DNA of 40,175 nt from Lachnospiraceae bacterium (GCA_017962825.1 JAGCUO010000084.1:1-40175); one strand, 5' to 3'; shown: positions 1 to 8,558, numbered from the stretch's first letter. A program made the numbers and translations. Notes: a model not told the origin generated them from the sequence alone.

Positions 1-381
1 AAGGATGCAAATCCCATGGGCAAGGTCGTAAGGGTTCCTGCTAATATCACTTATAAAAGGGCGCTTAGAAACCCCACGATATTTACTTCTACGTTGGTCT
101 TCGATACGGAGATCGTGCCTAAGGAAGAGCTGGTATTTCCGGATATCAAGTCCGAGGATACCGCGCTTTGGTTTAAACTGCTCCGCAAGGGATATAAGGC
201 CTGCGGACTTGATGAGAACCTGGTTTTGTACAGGAGAACCGGCAATTCGCTTTCATCGGATAAGTCCGATGCGGCGCGAAGGATCTGGAACCTGTACCGC
301 AGATCCGAAAAGCTTCCCTTCCTCTACAGCTGCTTTTGCTTCATAGGGTGGGGATTTAATGCGGTTAAGAGAAGGATATAG
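1..381 (+). CDS. Family 2 glycosyltransferase, C-terminal fragment (5' end outside window)
   Basis: The reading frame is open from base 1, so the gene begins before the window. About 126 residues are visible. The segment SEDTALWFKLLRKG is the typical acceptor-side ED motif of GT-A fold family 2 glycosyltransferases that build surface polysaccharides. It is preceded by the usual TSTLVFDTEIV strand and followed by a short basic C-terminal tail with one hydrophobic patch. An internal ATG at position 16 is available but would remove the catalytic half, so it is not the true start. The next genes are further glycan enzymes, which supports a role in exopolysaccharide or other surface glycan assembly on the cytoplasmic side of the membrane. 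The sugar donor and acceptor cannot be read from this fragment. Confidence 0.8.
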   Translation, partial: KDANPMGKVVRVPANITYKRALRNPTIFTSTLVFDTEIVPKEELVFPDIKSEDTALWFKLLRKGYKACGLDENLVLYRRTGNSLSSDKSDAARRIWNLYRRSEKLPFLYSCFCFIGWGFNAVKRRI

Positions 382-410
382 GTGACAGCAGAAACGTCCC
401 CTTGTCACCT
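380..410. repeat. Degenerate short member of the TGACA/TGTCA hairpin family
   Basis: Inverted arms AGGTGACA (380-387) and TGTCACCT (403-410) enclose a loop containing ACGTCCCC, the core of the longer hairpins found elsewhere in this window. It begins at the stop codon of the upstream glycosyltransferase. It looks like an internally deleted copy. Confidence 0.55.
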
Positions 411-411
411 A

Positions 412-420
412 TGGTATAAT
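412..420 (+). promoter_or_regulatory. Extended -10 element before glycosyltransferase gene
   Basis: TGGTATAAT fits an extended -10 (TGnTATAAT). No convincing -35 lies 17 bases upstream. The predicted start of transcription would fall only a few bases before the ATG at 430, so it would give an almost leaderless message, or it may not be used. Confidence 0.35.
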
Positions 421-429
421 AAATTAGTT

Positions 430-1410
430 ATGGATAAGCCGTCAGTAAGCATCGTAATACCTGTGTATAACGCCGCAAAGTACCTTGAGCGGTCGATTGG
501 CAGTGTCCGTAAACAGACTTATGAGAATCTTGAGATCATATGCGTTGATGACGGCTCTAAGGATGAGTCACTGCAGATGCTGAAGGGCTATGCCGCAGAA
601 GATCCCAGGATCAGGATCATATCCAAAGAAAACGGAGGTTCATCCTCTGCAAGAAATGCTGGACTTAAAGCTGTATCCGGCAAATATATAGGCTTTATAG
701 ATGCGGATGATCATATCGAGGCCGATATGTATATGAATCTGGTATCCGCTCTTGAAAACGACTATGATGCGGATGCTGCTCAGATCCTTTCCTGTGAGGA
801 AGATGAAGAAGGCAGGATCATAAAGGCATTCGGTGAAGGCTTTGACGAAGCGGTTTCTTTTACCGGAAGGGAATTTTTCAGAAGCCTTTTACTTCACCGG
901 GGTGACAGCTCGTTTTGCACGAAGCTTTTCAGAAAGGATTTCTTCGAAGGGTTTTCTTTTTCCGAGGGAAGACTGAATGAGGATTTCGAGCTTCTGGTAA
1001 ATATGAGTTCTTCGATCAGAAAGATTCTTTCAGTGAGAAAGCCCGGGTATCACATAATCCTTCGGGGGCAGAGCAATACCAGAGGTACTTATAAGCAGAG
1101 CTTTTACGAGAACGTAATGGAAAATGCGGATAAGATGCTGGAGCTTACGGACAGGAAATTTCCCGAGTACAAGGACGATGCGATCCATTTTTACCTGATG
1201 CAGGCCATGTGGTTTCTGCTCCACATACCGGCGGATGAGATGACTAAGGACAATGCGCTTTATACTTCGGTGATGAAGAAGGTTAAAGCGTTCAGAGGGA
1301 ATATCCTCAGTGATAAAAACTTTTCCGGAAAGCATAAGAGAAATCTGATCCTGTTTGCATTCCTTCCTGCAAGATTTGTTAAAAAGACACACGAAAGACT
1401 TAAGAAATAA
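430..1410 (+). CDS. Family 2 glycosyltransferase (surface glycan)
   Basis: A 326-residue GT-A enzyme expected to transfer a sugar from a nucleotide donor to a lipid-linked glycan in the cytoplasm. The N-terminus carries the family hallmark VSIVIPVYNAAKYLERSIGS, then the donor-binding VDDGSKDES, the GSSSARNAGL helix and the metal-binding DADD (the DxD equivalent) near residue 97. The C-terminal half carries the RLNEDFELL acceptor motif. I chose ATG 430 because it immediately precedes the first beta strand. An in-frame GTG at 382 would translate the repeat at 380-410 and is rejected. No clear ribosome site precedes 430. Two bases after its stop comes the sugar-phosphate transferase, so the two are probably cotranscribed. 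Specificity is unknown. Confidence 0.85.
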   Translation: MDKPSVSIVIPVYNAAKYLERSIGSVRKQTYENLEIICVDDGSKDESLQMLKGYAAEDPRIRIISKENGGSSSARNAGLKAVSGKYIGFIDADDHIEADMYMNLVSALENDYDADAAQILSCEEDEEGRIIKAFGEGFDEAVSFTGREFFRSLLLHRGDSSFCTKLFRKDFFEGFSFSEGRLNEDFELLVNMSSSIRKILSVRKPGYHIILRGQSNTRGTYKQSFYENVMENADKMLELTDRKFPEYKDDAIHFYLMQAMWFLLHIPADEMTKDNALYTSVMKKVKAFRGNILSDKNFSGKHKRNLILFAFLPARFVKKTHERLKK

Positions 1411-1411
1411 G

Positions 1412-2854
1412 ATGATCAGAGGCGACGAACATTACAGAAAAGATCAAATTATGGAGAGCACCAAGAGACTTATCAATCTGATGCTCTGCATGGGGTGCAT
1501 AGGACTGGAGATAGCTATCTTCGGTCTTCATTGGTATTTTCATTTTCAGCATAGCGTCGTTGAACCTCTGAGAAATTTCTGGTTCAAGGGTCACGTTCTT
1601 GAGATAGCAATCTACGGTGTAATACTCATGATGTTCTCTAACATGTACGGCGGAATGAGACTGGGTTATCTGAAGAATTCCGAGATCGTTTTTTCACAGC
1701 TTTTTGCAACGCTCCTTGCGGGAATAATGATCTACGGAGAGCTTTCACTTATGGCATTCCAGCTGTTCAGACTTCCCTATTTCGTATACATGGGAGTAGA
1801 GCAGTTCTTGGTCGTAGTCATCTACATCCCCGTTGCGAATAAGATATACAGGCATCTTTTCCCGCCCCGAAAACTTCTTATGATCTACGGAAGCAAACAG
1901 CCGGATGTGCTGAGCGAGAAGTTCGAGACCAGAAAAGATAAATATAAGATCACCGACCGTATCGAGGTTGAACAGGGATACGAAGCTGTTGTAAAAAGGA
2001 TCGAAGAAGATTTTTCCACCGGCAAGTGTAATGCCGTAGTTATCGGTGATATCACCGTCGAAGAGAGAAAACAGATCGTTAAGTATTGCTACGGCAATTC
2101 CCTCAGGTTCTATCTTTTCCCCAAGATCGGTGATGTAATAATGACCGGTGCTGAGGAACTTCACGTATTTGATTCTCCCATCCTTCTTACAAGGGAGTAT
2201 TCGCTTACCATCGAAGAAAGAGTGATCAAGCGTACCATCGATATTATTTTCTCATTGATACTGATCATACTTACTTCACCTCTTATGCTTCTTACGGCAC
2301 TTGCGGTTAAGCTCTATGACCGCGGACCGGTGCTTTACAAGCAGGTCAGATGTACCAGAAATGCCAGAGAATTCAAGATCTATAAATTCAGATCCATGAG
2401 GGTCGATGCGGAAAGCGACGGTGTTGCAAGGCTTGCAAGTAAGGGCGATTCCAGGATCACTCCCGTCGGAAAGTTCATCAGAAAATGCAGACTGGATGAG
2501 CTTCCTCAGCTTTTCAATATCTTAAAGGGTGAGATGTCCTTCATAGGTCCCAGACCGGAGCGTCCCGAGATCATCAAGCAGTATGTTGAGATCATGCCCG
2601 AGTTTGCATACCGTATGAAGGTTAAGGCAGGACTTGCCGGCTTTGCTCAGGTCTACGGAAAATATAACACCACCCCTTATGACAAATTAAAGCTTGATCT
2701 GATCTATATCGAAAAGTATTCGCTTATGCTCGACCTTAAGCTCATGCTCCTTACACTTAAGGTTCTTCTATGGCCCGATTCGACTGAAGGTGTTGATAAG
2801 GAACAGATAACCGCACTTAAGAATGAAAAACAAAACGGCGGACGTGACGAATAA
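1412..2854 (+). CDS. Polyprenyl-phosphate sugar-1-phosphate transferase (exopolysaccharide initiating enzyme)
   Basis: This 480-residue integral membrane protein should transfer a sugar-1-phosphate from a UDP-sugar to undecaprenyl phosphate, the first step of a lipid-linked repeat unit. The N-terminal third has about four hydrophobic segments (near residues 20-40, 60-75, 95-120 and 125-145), followed by a cytosolic CoA-binding-like domain. From about residue 270 comes the bacterial sugar transferase domain: a basic hydrophobic hairpin (KRTIDIIFS...), KFRSMR near 325, the DELPQL motif near 362, GPRPERPE near 379 and GLAGFAQVYG further on. These are the conserved motifs of the WcaJ/EpsL/CpsE group. 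The ATG at 1412 is two bases after the preceding stop. An ATG at 1451 is an alternative. The next gene starts directly at its stop, which implies an operon. The sugar attached cannot be told. Confidence 0.92.
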   Translation: MIRGDEHYRKDQIMESTKRLINLMLCMGCIGLEIAIFGLHWYFHFQHSVVEPLRNFWFKGHVLEIAIYGVILMMFSNMYGGMRLGYLKNSEIVFSQLFATLLAGIMIYGELSLMAFQLFRLPYFVYMGVEQFLVVVIYIPVANKIYRHLFPPRKLLMIYGSKQPDVLSEKFETRKDKYKITDRIEVEQGYEAVVKRIEEDFSTGKCNAVVIGDITVEERKQIVKYCYGNSLRFYLFPKIGDVIMTGAEELHVFDSPILLTREYSLTIEERVIKRTIDIIFSLILIILTSPLMLLTALAVKLYDRGPVLYKQVRCTRNAREFKIYKFRSMRVDAESDGVARLASKGDSRITPVGKFIRKCRLDELPQLFNILKGEMSFIGPRPERPEIIKQYVEIMPEFAYRMKVKAGLAGFAQVYGKYNTTPYDKLKLDLIYIEKYSLMLDLKLMLLTLKVLLWPDSTEGVDKEQITALKNEKQNGGRDE

Positions 2855-4183
2855 ATGAAAGTATTATGGCTATGCAATCTCATACCGCCTCAGGCAGGCG
2901 AGATTCTCGGTATTTCAGGCATTCCCAAGGAAGGCTGGGTCGAGGGGCTTATGACCGCCATGGCTTCTAAGGCTTCCGAAGTGAGCCTTGCCATTGCATT
3001 TCCCGTTTCCGAGGAGCATGACGGAAAAAGGGATACCTTTGTGATAGGCGAAGATTTTGAGGTTACTTTCTTTGCTTTCCGTGAGGATACAGTTCACCCC
3101 GAAACATTCGATCCTTCTCTTGAAGGAAGAATGAACAGGATACTGGATGAGTTCCATCCCGATGTGGTTCATATTTTCGGAACCGAATTTCCTCATGCAC
3201 TTGCAATGGGAAGGGCAGTATGCGGCGATGATTTCCATTACCATCCCGGCAGAGACAGACTTCTCATTACTTTCCAGGGAATCTGTGCTGCGGTTGCGGC
3301 GGATTACATGGCATGTCTTCCCGATGAAATCGTATCATCCACAACCTTCAGAGATACTGTTAAGAAGGATTCCATAAAGCAGCAGCAGGAAAAATTCCAG
3401 GCAAGGGCGCGCAACGAGCTGGAAGCTGCAGGCTTTGCCGGGTACCTGGGCGGAAGAACTTCTTTTGATAAAAAGTGGGCGACAAGACTTGGTCCCGAAG
3501 CCAAATACAGATATGCCGGAGAGGTTATGAGAGCGGTATTCTATGAACCTCTTCCGACTGATATTACCAGGGACGTAAACACAATATTTGTATCCGGGGC
3601 GGATTATCCTCTTAAGGGATTTCATATCCTGCTCAGGGCACTCATGGATATCAACTGGCCGGAACTTAAGATAAGAGTTGCGGGACAGAATATCGTTTCC
3701 AGAAATACTCTCAAAGAGAAAGTTAAGATCTCCGAATACGGAAAATATCTCGGAGAACTGATGGAGAGAGGAAATCTTCAGGGCAAGGTTGAATTCCTCG
3801 GAAGGATCTCCGCAGAGCAGATGAGAGAAGAATACCTGAAGTGCGGAATATACATATGTCCTTCGTCCGTAGAGAATTCCCCCAATTCCATCGTGGAAGC
3901 ATCTCTTTGCGAAGCACCTGTAATAGCTTCCAGAGTCGGCGGAATTCCCGATATCATCGAGGATAAAAAAGAATGCCTTCTCTATGACTGCAATGCAAGA
4001 AAACCTCTCGATGAAGTTGCGGCATCGCTTCGAGGATGTATCGAAGCCGTTATGGCAGATCCCGAAGCTGCAAAAAACAGAGCAAAAGCCGCAAGGAGGA
4101 GAGCTCTCAAGGAACATGATCCCGGGACTGTTGCGGATCAGATGATCGGGATTTACACGGAGATGTGCGGCAGAGATTCATGA
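2855..4183 (+). CDS. GT-B glycosyltransferase, family 4 type
   Basis: A 442-residue retaining glycosyltransferase with two Rossmann-like halves. The N-terminal acceptor domain begins MKVLWLCNLIPP and includes HPDVVHIFGTEFPHA. The C-terminal donor domain has the FVSGADYPLKGFHILLRAL strand-helix that opens the nucleotide-sugar site, the VEFLGRIS segment, and the E-x7-E region SPNSIVEASLCEAPVIAS followed by RVGGIPDII. These match Glycos_transf_1 (PF00534). The start codon abuts the previous stop (taaATG), indicating translational coupling with the initiating transferase. Its own stop overlaps the next gene by ATGA. Expected role: extension of the lipid-linked oligosaccharide on the inner face of the membrane. 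Sugar specificity is not deducible. Confidence 0.88.
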   Translation: MKVLWLCNLIPPQAGEILGISGIPKEGWVEGLMTAMASKASEVSLAIAFPVSEEHDGKRDTFVIGEDFEVTFFAFREDTVHPETFDPSLEGRMNRILDEFHPDVVHIFGTEFPHALAMGRAVCGDDFHYHPGRDRLLITFQGICAAVAADYMACLPDEIVSSTTFRDTVKKDSIKQQQEKFQARARNELEAAGFAGYLGGRTSFDKKWATRLGPEAKYRYAGEVMRAVFYEPLPTDITRDVNTIFVSGADYPLKGFHILLRALMDINWPELKIRVAGQNIVSRNTLKEKVKISEYGKYLGELMERGNLQGKVEFLGRISAEQMREEYLKCGIYICPSSVENSPNSIVEASLCEAPVIASRVGGIPDIIEDKKECLLYDCNARKPLDEVAASLRGCIEAVMADPEAAKNRAKAARRRALKEHDPGTVADQMIGIYTEMCGRDS

Positions 4184-5445
4184 AGATTGTCTTTGTATCC
4201 AATTATATAAATCATCATCAGATTCCCTTTTGCGAGGCCATGATAGAAAAGCTTGGCCCCGCGGGGGATTTTGTTTTTATTCAGACGGAAAAGATAGAAG
4301 AAGAGCGCACTTTGATGGGGTGGAAGGATGAAACACCCGCATATGTGATGAAGGCATATGAAAGTGAGAAGATTCACGAAGAGTGCCTTAAAAAGATCAT
4401 GGATGCGGACTGCGCTCTCATAGGCTGGACCACGGATATGTCCCTTGTGATGCCAAGGCTTAAGAAAGGGGCACTTACGCTTCGAATAAGCGAAAGGCTC
4501 TACAAGAAGAGCCAGCTCTATGCTTATAATCCCAGAGGTCTCATCGCAAAATACAAAGAACATACCGCCTTCAGAAAAGGCCCTGTATATCTCATGTGCT
4601 CAGGTGCTTATGTTGCGTCGGATTACGGTATTTTCAGCGCATATCCCGGCAAGAAATTCAAATGGGGTTATTTCCCCGAGTTAAAAGAATACGGAAATGA
4701 AGACCCTGCAGAGCTTAAATCCAGACCGGGCGATCCTGTAAGGGTGCTGTGGGCCGGAAGATTCATAGACTGGAAGCATGCGGAGAATGCACTTCTGGTT
4801 GCCGGAAAACTGCAGGAAGAAGGTATTCCATTCCATATGGATATAATCGGAACGGGTGAGATGGAAGAAGAGTTAAAACAGATCACCGCTTCCAAGAGAC
4901 TTATAGAGAATGTGACTTTCACGGGCCCCATGGAGCCTTCGAAGGTTCGTGAGTATATGGAAAAAGCGGATATATTTATCTCTACCAGTGACAGACAGGA
5001 AGGGTGGGGCGCAGTTATCAACGAAGCCATGAACTCATCCTGCTGCATGATAGTTCCGGCTGAAGCAGGCGCAGTTCCTTATATGATCGAAAACGGATAC
5101 AACGGATATGTGTTTAAGTCCGACGATACCGATGAACTTTTGTCATGTGTAATGCAGGCTGCAAGATATCCAGATATCAGAAAGAAGATGGGCAGACGTG
5201 CATACGAGACTGTGAGATATACCTGGAATGCAGCAAACGCAGCAGACAGAATGGTGCAGCTCATAGGGATCCTGTCTGATGCCTGGGGAATAGCCGAGGA
5301 CGAATGCGGAGTGCCCTCCAGAGAAGTTCCCACAGAGACCGTTATCCCCTGGGATGAAGGCCCCTGCTCGAGAGAAGAAGTACGCGATGAATCTGTGGTC
5401 ATCGAGGAAGCACTTAAGTTTGATAAGTCAGAAGATGAGTATTAA
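4180..5445 (+). CDS. GT-B glycosyltransferase, family 4 type, with acidic C-terminal tail
   Basis: A 421-residue glycosyltransferase of the GT-B fold. The N-terminus MKIVFVSNYINHHQIPF is a typical first strand and loop. The donor domain shows VRVLWAGRFIDWKHAENAL, VTFTGPM, and EGWGAVINEAMNSSCCMIVP with the conserved glutamates, then EAGAVPYMIENGYNGYVF. I chose the ATG at 4180, which overlaps the preceding stop as ATGA, rather than an in-frame ATG at 4165 that lacks support. The last 50 or so residues (EDECGVPSREVPTET...) are acidic, look disordered and are unusual for the family. This is the last gene of the glycan block. A long hairpin repeat begins eight bases after the stop. Likely role: a late sugar in the same glycan. 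Confidence 0.87.
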   Translation: MKIVFVSNYINHHQIPFCEAMIEKLGPAGDFVFIQTEKIEEERTLMGWKDETPAYVMKAYESEKIHEECLKKIMDADCALIGWTTDMSLVMPRLKKGALTLRISERLYKKSQLYAYNPRGLIAKYKEHTAFRKGPVYLMCSGAYVASDYGIFSAYPGKKFKWGYFPELKEYGNEDPAELKSRPGDPVRVLWAGRFIDWKHAENALLVAGKLQEEGIPFHMDIIGTGEMEEELKQITASKRLIENVTFTGPMEPSKVREYMEKADIFISTSDRQEGWGAVINEAMNSSCCMIVPAEAGAVPYMIENGYNGYVFKSDDTDELLSCVMQAARYPDIRKKMGRRAYETVRYTWNAANAADRMVQLIGILSDAWGIAEDECGVPSREVPTETVIPWDEGPCSREEVRDESVVIEEALKFDKSEDEY

Positions 5446-5452
5446 GTTGACG

Positions 5453-5524
5453 GAGGTGACCATGGGGACGGTTCTCGTGGTGCAGAAGTTCATGCACCGC
5501 GAGAACCGTCCCCATGGTCACCTC
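5453..5524. repeat. Long hairpin repeat, GGGGACGGTTCTC subtype
   Basis: Two 32-base arms (5453-5484 and 5493-5524) are complementary except for one position that can form a G-U pair. The loop is eight bases. The core is GGGGACGGTTCTC with GAGAACCGTCCCC in the other arm, closed by GGTGAC/GTCACC. It lies just after the stop of the glycosyltransferase and before the AT-rich islet. It could act as a transcript-stabilising or terminating hairpin, although no T-run follows directly. Confidence 0.85.
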
Positions 5525-5567
5525 AAGAGGTTTGATGAACTAAAAAATTTTTATAATCTGTTAATGA

Positions 5568-6803
5568 ATGAACAAGATGAATATGAGAAGACATAAAAGT
5601 ATACTTATTTGTTTTTTATTTGCTGTAATTCTGTGTTCGTGTCATACATTTAATGAGCAAGACAGCATTGGTAATGTTCAACCCTCGACTGGTGAGAATG
5701 CAGATTCAATTGATGGGAAAGATGAATTATTACCTTCTTCTCATTCTGATCAAATGATATTTGTTTCGACAGAGGAGATGATCCAGGAGATACTCGGATT
5801 TGAACCGATTTATACCGATATTATGAATTGTTCTGAGTCGGATTATGAAGACTGGCTTGATTACTATTCTTCAATTGTATATACCAACATAAATGCATAT
5901 GATATCGGCTATTATCTATCATATCTTGATGGAGATGATATTCCTGAATTGATTGAATGTGTAGGTGCGTTAGAGGCCTCTTTCGTATGGTCGTGGAAAA
6001 CTCCGGGTGAATTCAGCGAAATGCCCGGGACGTTTGCTTATAATGAACGGTCGGGGAGGATTCTGTCAAAAAATACCTATTTTTATACGGAACAAAATTC
6101 AGATTATCTATATTACGGTAGTTATGACGGTGATTCCGGATACGAAATGTGTGAGTATTATAATGCTGACCACGAGGGATCATATAAAGTGTTTGATGTA
6201 TCCGTCGGCAAAGATAATTATTCGGTTTTGACGGATATATTTGACATGGATAATCTCATCAAATGTGACTATCCCCATAGCTATTCATCCCTGGAAATCA
6301 TATATATAATGAAAACCGGTCATGATTCTTCATATAATCACAGATATGAGATTTTTTATGATGACTTGAGTTGGGAAGAAGCCCGTGAAAAATGCACTGA
6401 GAAGGGTGGATATTTAGCTACGATCACTTCGACAGAGGAATTGAATTTAATAAGTGAATTGTTGAGTGAAAACGAATCAAATGAATCAGCGTTCTATATT
6501 GGATATCGTAGATTTAATGGAAGCGAGCACGGTGAGTATGTTTGCTTGAACGATGGAAGATATTTGCATGCAGAATATCAAGATAAATTTAGGATTCGTT
6601 ATCCTGATTATTCATATTTTAAGAAATTTTACGGTGATTATTCAAATGGCGATTTACTATATGGATTATTCTGTTACTGCGATAGTGACGTGAATGGAAC
6701 GCAGAATGGCGGTTCAGAATTGGTTTATGGCCCTGAAAATCTTGCGGAATATAACCCGGAGATGTCAGGGAGAGTAGGATATATCTGCGAATACGATGAG
6801 TGA
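5568..6803 (+). CDS. Lipoprotein with C-terminal C-type-lectin-like domain (paralogue 1)
   Basis: A 411-residue predicted lipoprotein. A basic N-terminus (RRHK) and a hydrophobic stretch end in the lipobox LCSC, so Cys25 would be lipidated. A low-complexity linker rich in Ser, Glu and Asp follows. The middle part has the motif YLDGDDIPELIE, a Ca-loop-like pattern common in secreted Lachnospiraceae proteins. From about residue 258 the sequence matches the C-type lectin fold: HRYEIFYDDLSWEEA, a paired Cys, GGYLATI, FYIGYR and the closing GYICEYD. The lectin fold is inferred from motifs; bacterial members may bind protein rather than sugar. Start is uncertain (ATG 5568, 5577 or 5583) and no good ribosome site is seen. 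Codon and base use are clearly more AT-rich than in the glycan genes. It shares its whole layout with the gene at 8559. Confidence 0.8.
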   Translation: MNKMNMRRHKSILICFLFAVILCSCHTFNEQDSIGNVQPSTGENADSIDGKDELLPSSHSDQMIFVSTEEMIQEILGFEPIYTDIMNCSESDYEDWLDYYSSIVYTNINAYDIGYYLSYLDGDDIPELIECVGALEASFVWSWKTPGEFSEMPGTFAYNERSGRILSKNTYFYTEQNSDYLYYGSYDGDSGYEMCEYYNADHEGSYKVFDVSVGKDNYSVLTDIFDMDNLIKCDYPHSYSSLEIIYIMKTGHDSSYNHRYEIFYDDLSWEEAREKCTEKGGYLATITSTEELNLISELLSENESNESAFYIGYRRFNGSEHGEYVCLNDGRYLHAEYQDKFRIRYPDYSYFKKFYGDYSNGDLLYGLFCYCDSDVNGTQNGGSELVYGPENLAEYNPEMSGRVGYICEYDE

Positions 6804-6845
6804 GTTTATGTTGAACTTCTTATATGATTTGACTAATTCAGAGCT

Positions 6846-7316
6846 ATGAGAATAAGTAAAGAAACAATAGTATATCCTCTTCCGACATTTGAACTGCTTG
6901 CTAAAAAGGAATCAAAGTGGAGATTACAGTTACCTCAGGATTATAGGTTCTTTATCTTGAAGTATAACGGGGCTGTTCCTGCAGAATGCAACTTTAGCTG
7001 TAGTGGTCATGAATATATGGTCACGAGATTCCTGTGCATTCTAGAGAATGTAAGAGAATCGGAATTCGGATGGCTTGATATCAGCGTGGTGGAATCTCAG
7101 ATAGGAGAACGTCTGACTGAAAATGAGGACCTAATCGGAGTTGAGGTTCTGCCCATTGCAGAATTGTATTCCGGAGATTACCTATGCCTTGATTTCAGGA
7201 TTGATAAATCTTCTCCTTCCGTATGCGTATGGAGTCACGAAGAATCTGAAGATTTTAGTCCTGTAACATATGAAGTAGCAAGGAACTTTACAGTGTTTCA
7301 AAAACTATTAAGATAA
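6846..7316 (+). CDS. SUKH (SMI1/KNR4)-like protein, probable immunity protein
   Basis: A 156-residue soluble protein without a signal peptide. The pattern fits the SUKH superfamily: LPQDYRFFILKYNGAVPAE near the N-terminus (the LP.DY..FL..YNGG.P motif), VLPIAELYSGDYLCLDF in the middle, and CVWSHEE followed by a helix with VARNFTVFQKLL at the end. SUKH proteins are known as immunity proteins of polymorphic toxin systems and as general protein-interaction modules. No toxin gene is adjacent, so here it may be an orphan immunity gene. It lies inside the AT-rich islet, 42 bases after the lectin lipoprotein gene, with only a weak ribosome site. A stem-loop follows it at 7328-7360. Confidence 0.7.
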   Translation: MRISKETIVYPLPTFELLAKKESKWRLQLPQDYRFFILKYNGAVPAECNFSCSGHEYMVTRFLCILENVRESEFGWLDISVVESQIGERLTENEDLIGVEVLPIAELYSGDYLCLDFRIDKSSPSVCVWSHEESEDFSPVTYEVARNFTVFQKLLR

Positions 7317-7327
7317 AGCGGATAATT

Positions 7328-7360
7328 CAACAAGGACGGTTCCGAGATCCGTCCTTGTTG
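7328..7360 (+). terminator. Stem-loop after the SUKH-like gene
   Basis: Twelve-base arms (7328-7339 and 7349-7360, core AACAAGGACGG / CCGTCCTTGTT) enclose a nine-base loop. The stem is strong but there is no run of T after it, so it may be a Rho-independent-like pause, an RNA-stability hairpin or a small mobile repeat, not a classical terminator. The GGACGG core faintly recalls the larger hairpin family. Confidence 0.5.
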
Positions 7361-7380
7361 GAGTAATAAGGGATTATCTT

Positions 7381-7848
7381 ATGGACTATTGCTTGGATGT
7401 GATCATTCGAAGGAACGACATTGAAAACGCAGGACTTTCGGAAAAAACAAATGAATGGAATGGAGAGATAATCTCATATATACCTTCACAGTACCTGACA
7501 GATTCGGGTATTGCTTTCGAAGAGATTGAAGATCATTCCTTCTATGAAAACAGATATGGAATTGAATTGTCTGAAGAAGATGTAGCAATGCACTTAAAGT
7601 CCGATATAATCCGGGATCTCGAATATGGTATCAATACCTGCCTTGATATTCCTGCAGATAACACCTTGCTGGTGTTTTTGAAACAATTGACAAAATTTAC
7701 CATGTTTTATGTGGTTTTGGTTCGGGAAGACGAAGAATTGAAGGAAAGACATGAGATACATTCCGAAGAAGAAATGTGCAAAGTATTATCGGATTGTATG
7801 AAATGGACAGATCCGAAGGATGTATTACTCTACAAGAAGTTAAGTTGA
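7381..7848 (+). CDS. Unrecognised 155-residue protein, possibly an immunity protein
   Basis: I do not recognise the family. The protein is soluble and acidic, with no signal peptide or membrane segment. It begins MDYCLDVIIRRNDIENAG, has a central helical acidic region (IELSEEDVAMHL), a hydrophobic beta-like core (TMFYVVLVREDEE) and a Lys-rich end. Its size, composition and position between a SUKH-like gene and lipoprotein genes in an AT-rich islet are what one sees for orphan immunity proteins, but that is inference from context. An AGGG-type ribosome site lies about ten bases before the ATG, which immediately follows the stem-loop region. Confidence 0.55.
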   Translation: MDYCLDVIIRRNDIENAGLSEKTNEWNGEIISYIPSQYLTDSGIAFEEIEDHSFYENRYGIELSEEDVAMHLKSDIIRDLEYGINTCLDIPADNTLLVFLKQLTKFTMFYVVLVREDEELKERHEIHSEEEMCKVLSDCMKWTDPKDVLLYKKLS

Positions 7849-7878
7849 TCTGCTTGCCTGAAGCTGAGGATTGCCGTG

Positions 7879-8529
7879 ATGATTTGTGAAAAATGCAAAA
7901 CTGAAATGGTGCGGTATAAGGAGAACAATATACAGGGATGGAAGTGTCCTGCTTGTGGAAATATAACGATTTGCATATTATTTGCAATTATCCTTTGCTC
8001 TTGCACTATTCAAAACAGTCAAGGTTCTTTCTCTGACGCCGATTCCGCATTTGATGAATTCTTCGCAGGAGAAAGATTTGTTCTGTCCCCTGAAGGAGCA
8101 GAACTTCGGGTAGATGATTTTGAATTTGATGAATCAGATTCTAATTGCTACAGGGTCGGGGCCAGAAAAGACGTTGATAATGATGGAGTTGTTGAACAAA
8201 TAATCGACGGACCTTTTTCGAACGGATTTTATATAGATTACAACAATGATGCTTTATCGATTTTTCCTCAGTTTGAACATTATGGGAATGTAACATATTT
8301 AGATTATGATGATGGCTGCAGAATACTATACTGGGATGTGAACTCCGGTATACAGTTTTACAGGCTTATTAAAATGGATGGAACATCCATTGCGGAAGAT
8401 ACTCAGTTCCTATACAGCGAGGAATATGAGGATGGTGATACGGTTTGGAAGTACAGAATAAACGGTGAAGAAGTAGAAGAGGAGTATTTTATTTCTGAAA
8501 TTAATCGATTGCTCCCGGGATATTTTTAA
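7879..8529 (+). CDS. Zinc-ribbon/lipoprotein chimera
   Basis: A 216-residue protein of mixed origin. Residues 1-28 form a zinc-ribbon start (Cys3, Cys6, Cys23, Cys26 in CEKC...GWKCPACG), like the opening of small cytoplasmic immunity-type proteins in Lachnospiraceae. Immediately after it comes a hydrophobic stretch ITICILFAIILCSC, which is a lipoprotein signal core with lipobox Cys42, very like the first islet lipoprotein (FLFAVILCSC). The rest is acidic and exported-looking, with a D-x-D-N-D-G motif (DVDNDGVVEQ). The join in the middle of the signal peptide suggests recombination between two genes. Whether it is still secreted is unclear, because the region before the hydrophobic core is not the usual short basic one. 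An in-frame GTG at 7876 is an alternative start; GAGGA lies just upstream. Confidence 0.6.
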   Translation: MICEKCKTEMVRYKENNIQGWKCPACGNITICILFAIILCSCTIQNSQGSFSDADSAFDEFFAGERFVLSPEGAELRVDDFEFDESDSNCYRVGARKDVDNDGVVEQIIDGPFSNGFYIDYNNDALSIFPQFEHYGNVTYLDYDDGCRILYWDVNSGIQFYRLIKMDGTSIAEDTQFLYSEEYEDGDTVWKYRINGEEVEEEYFISEINRLLPGYF

Positions 8530-8558
8530 GTGCCGATGGTGACAAACTGATAGGTGTT

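Noticed and set aside
382-429. GTG-started N-terminal extension of the glycosyltransferase at 430
   Set aside because: It would translate the degenerate hairpin repeat and the -10 element. The protein family starts at the ATG at 430.
3335-4117. 260-codon frame on the minus strand inside the GT-B glycosyltransferase
   Set aside because: It lies fully antisense to a well-supported gene, has no recognisable motif and mirrors its codon pattern.
5354-5596. 80-codon frame running out of the glycosyltransferase end through the hairpin
   Set aside because: It is a different frame of a real gene continued through an inverted repeat, with no recognisable protein and no ribosome site.
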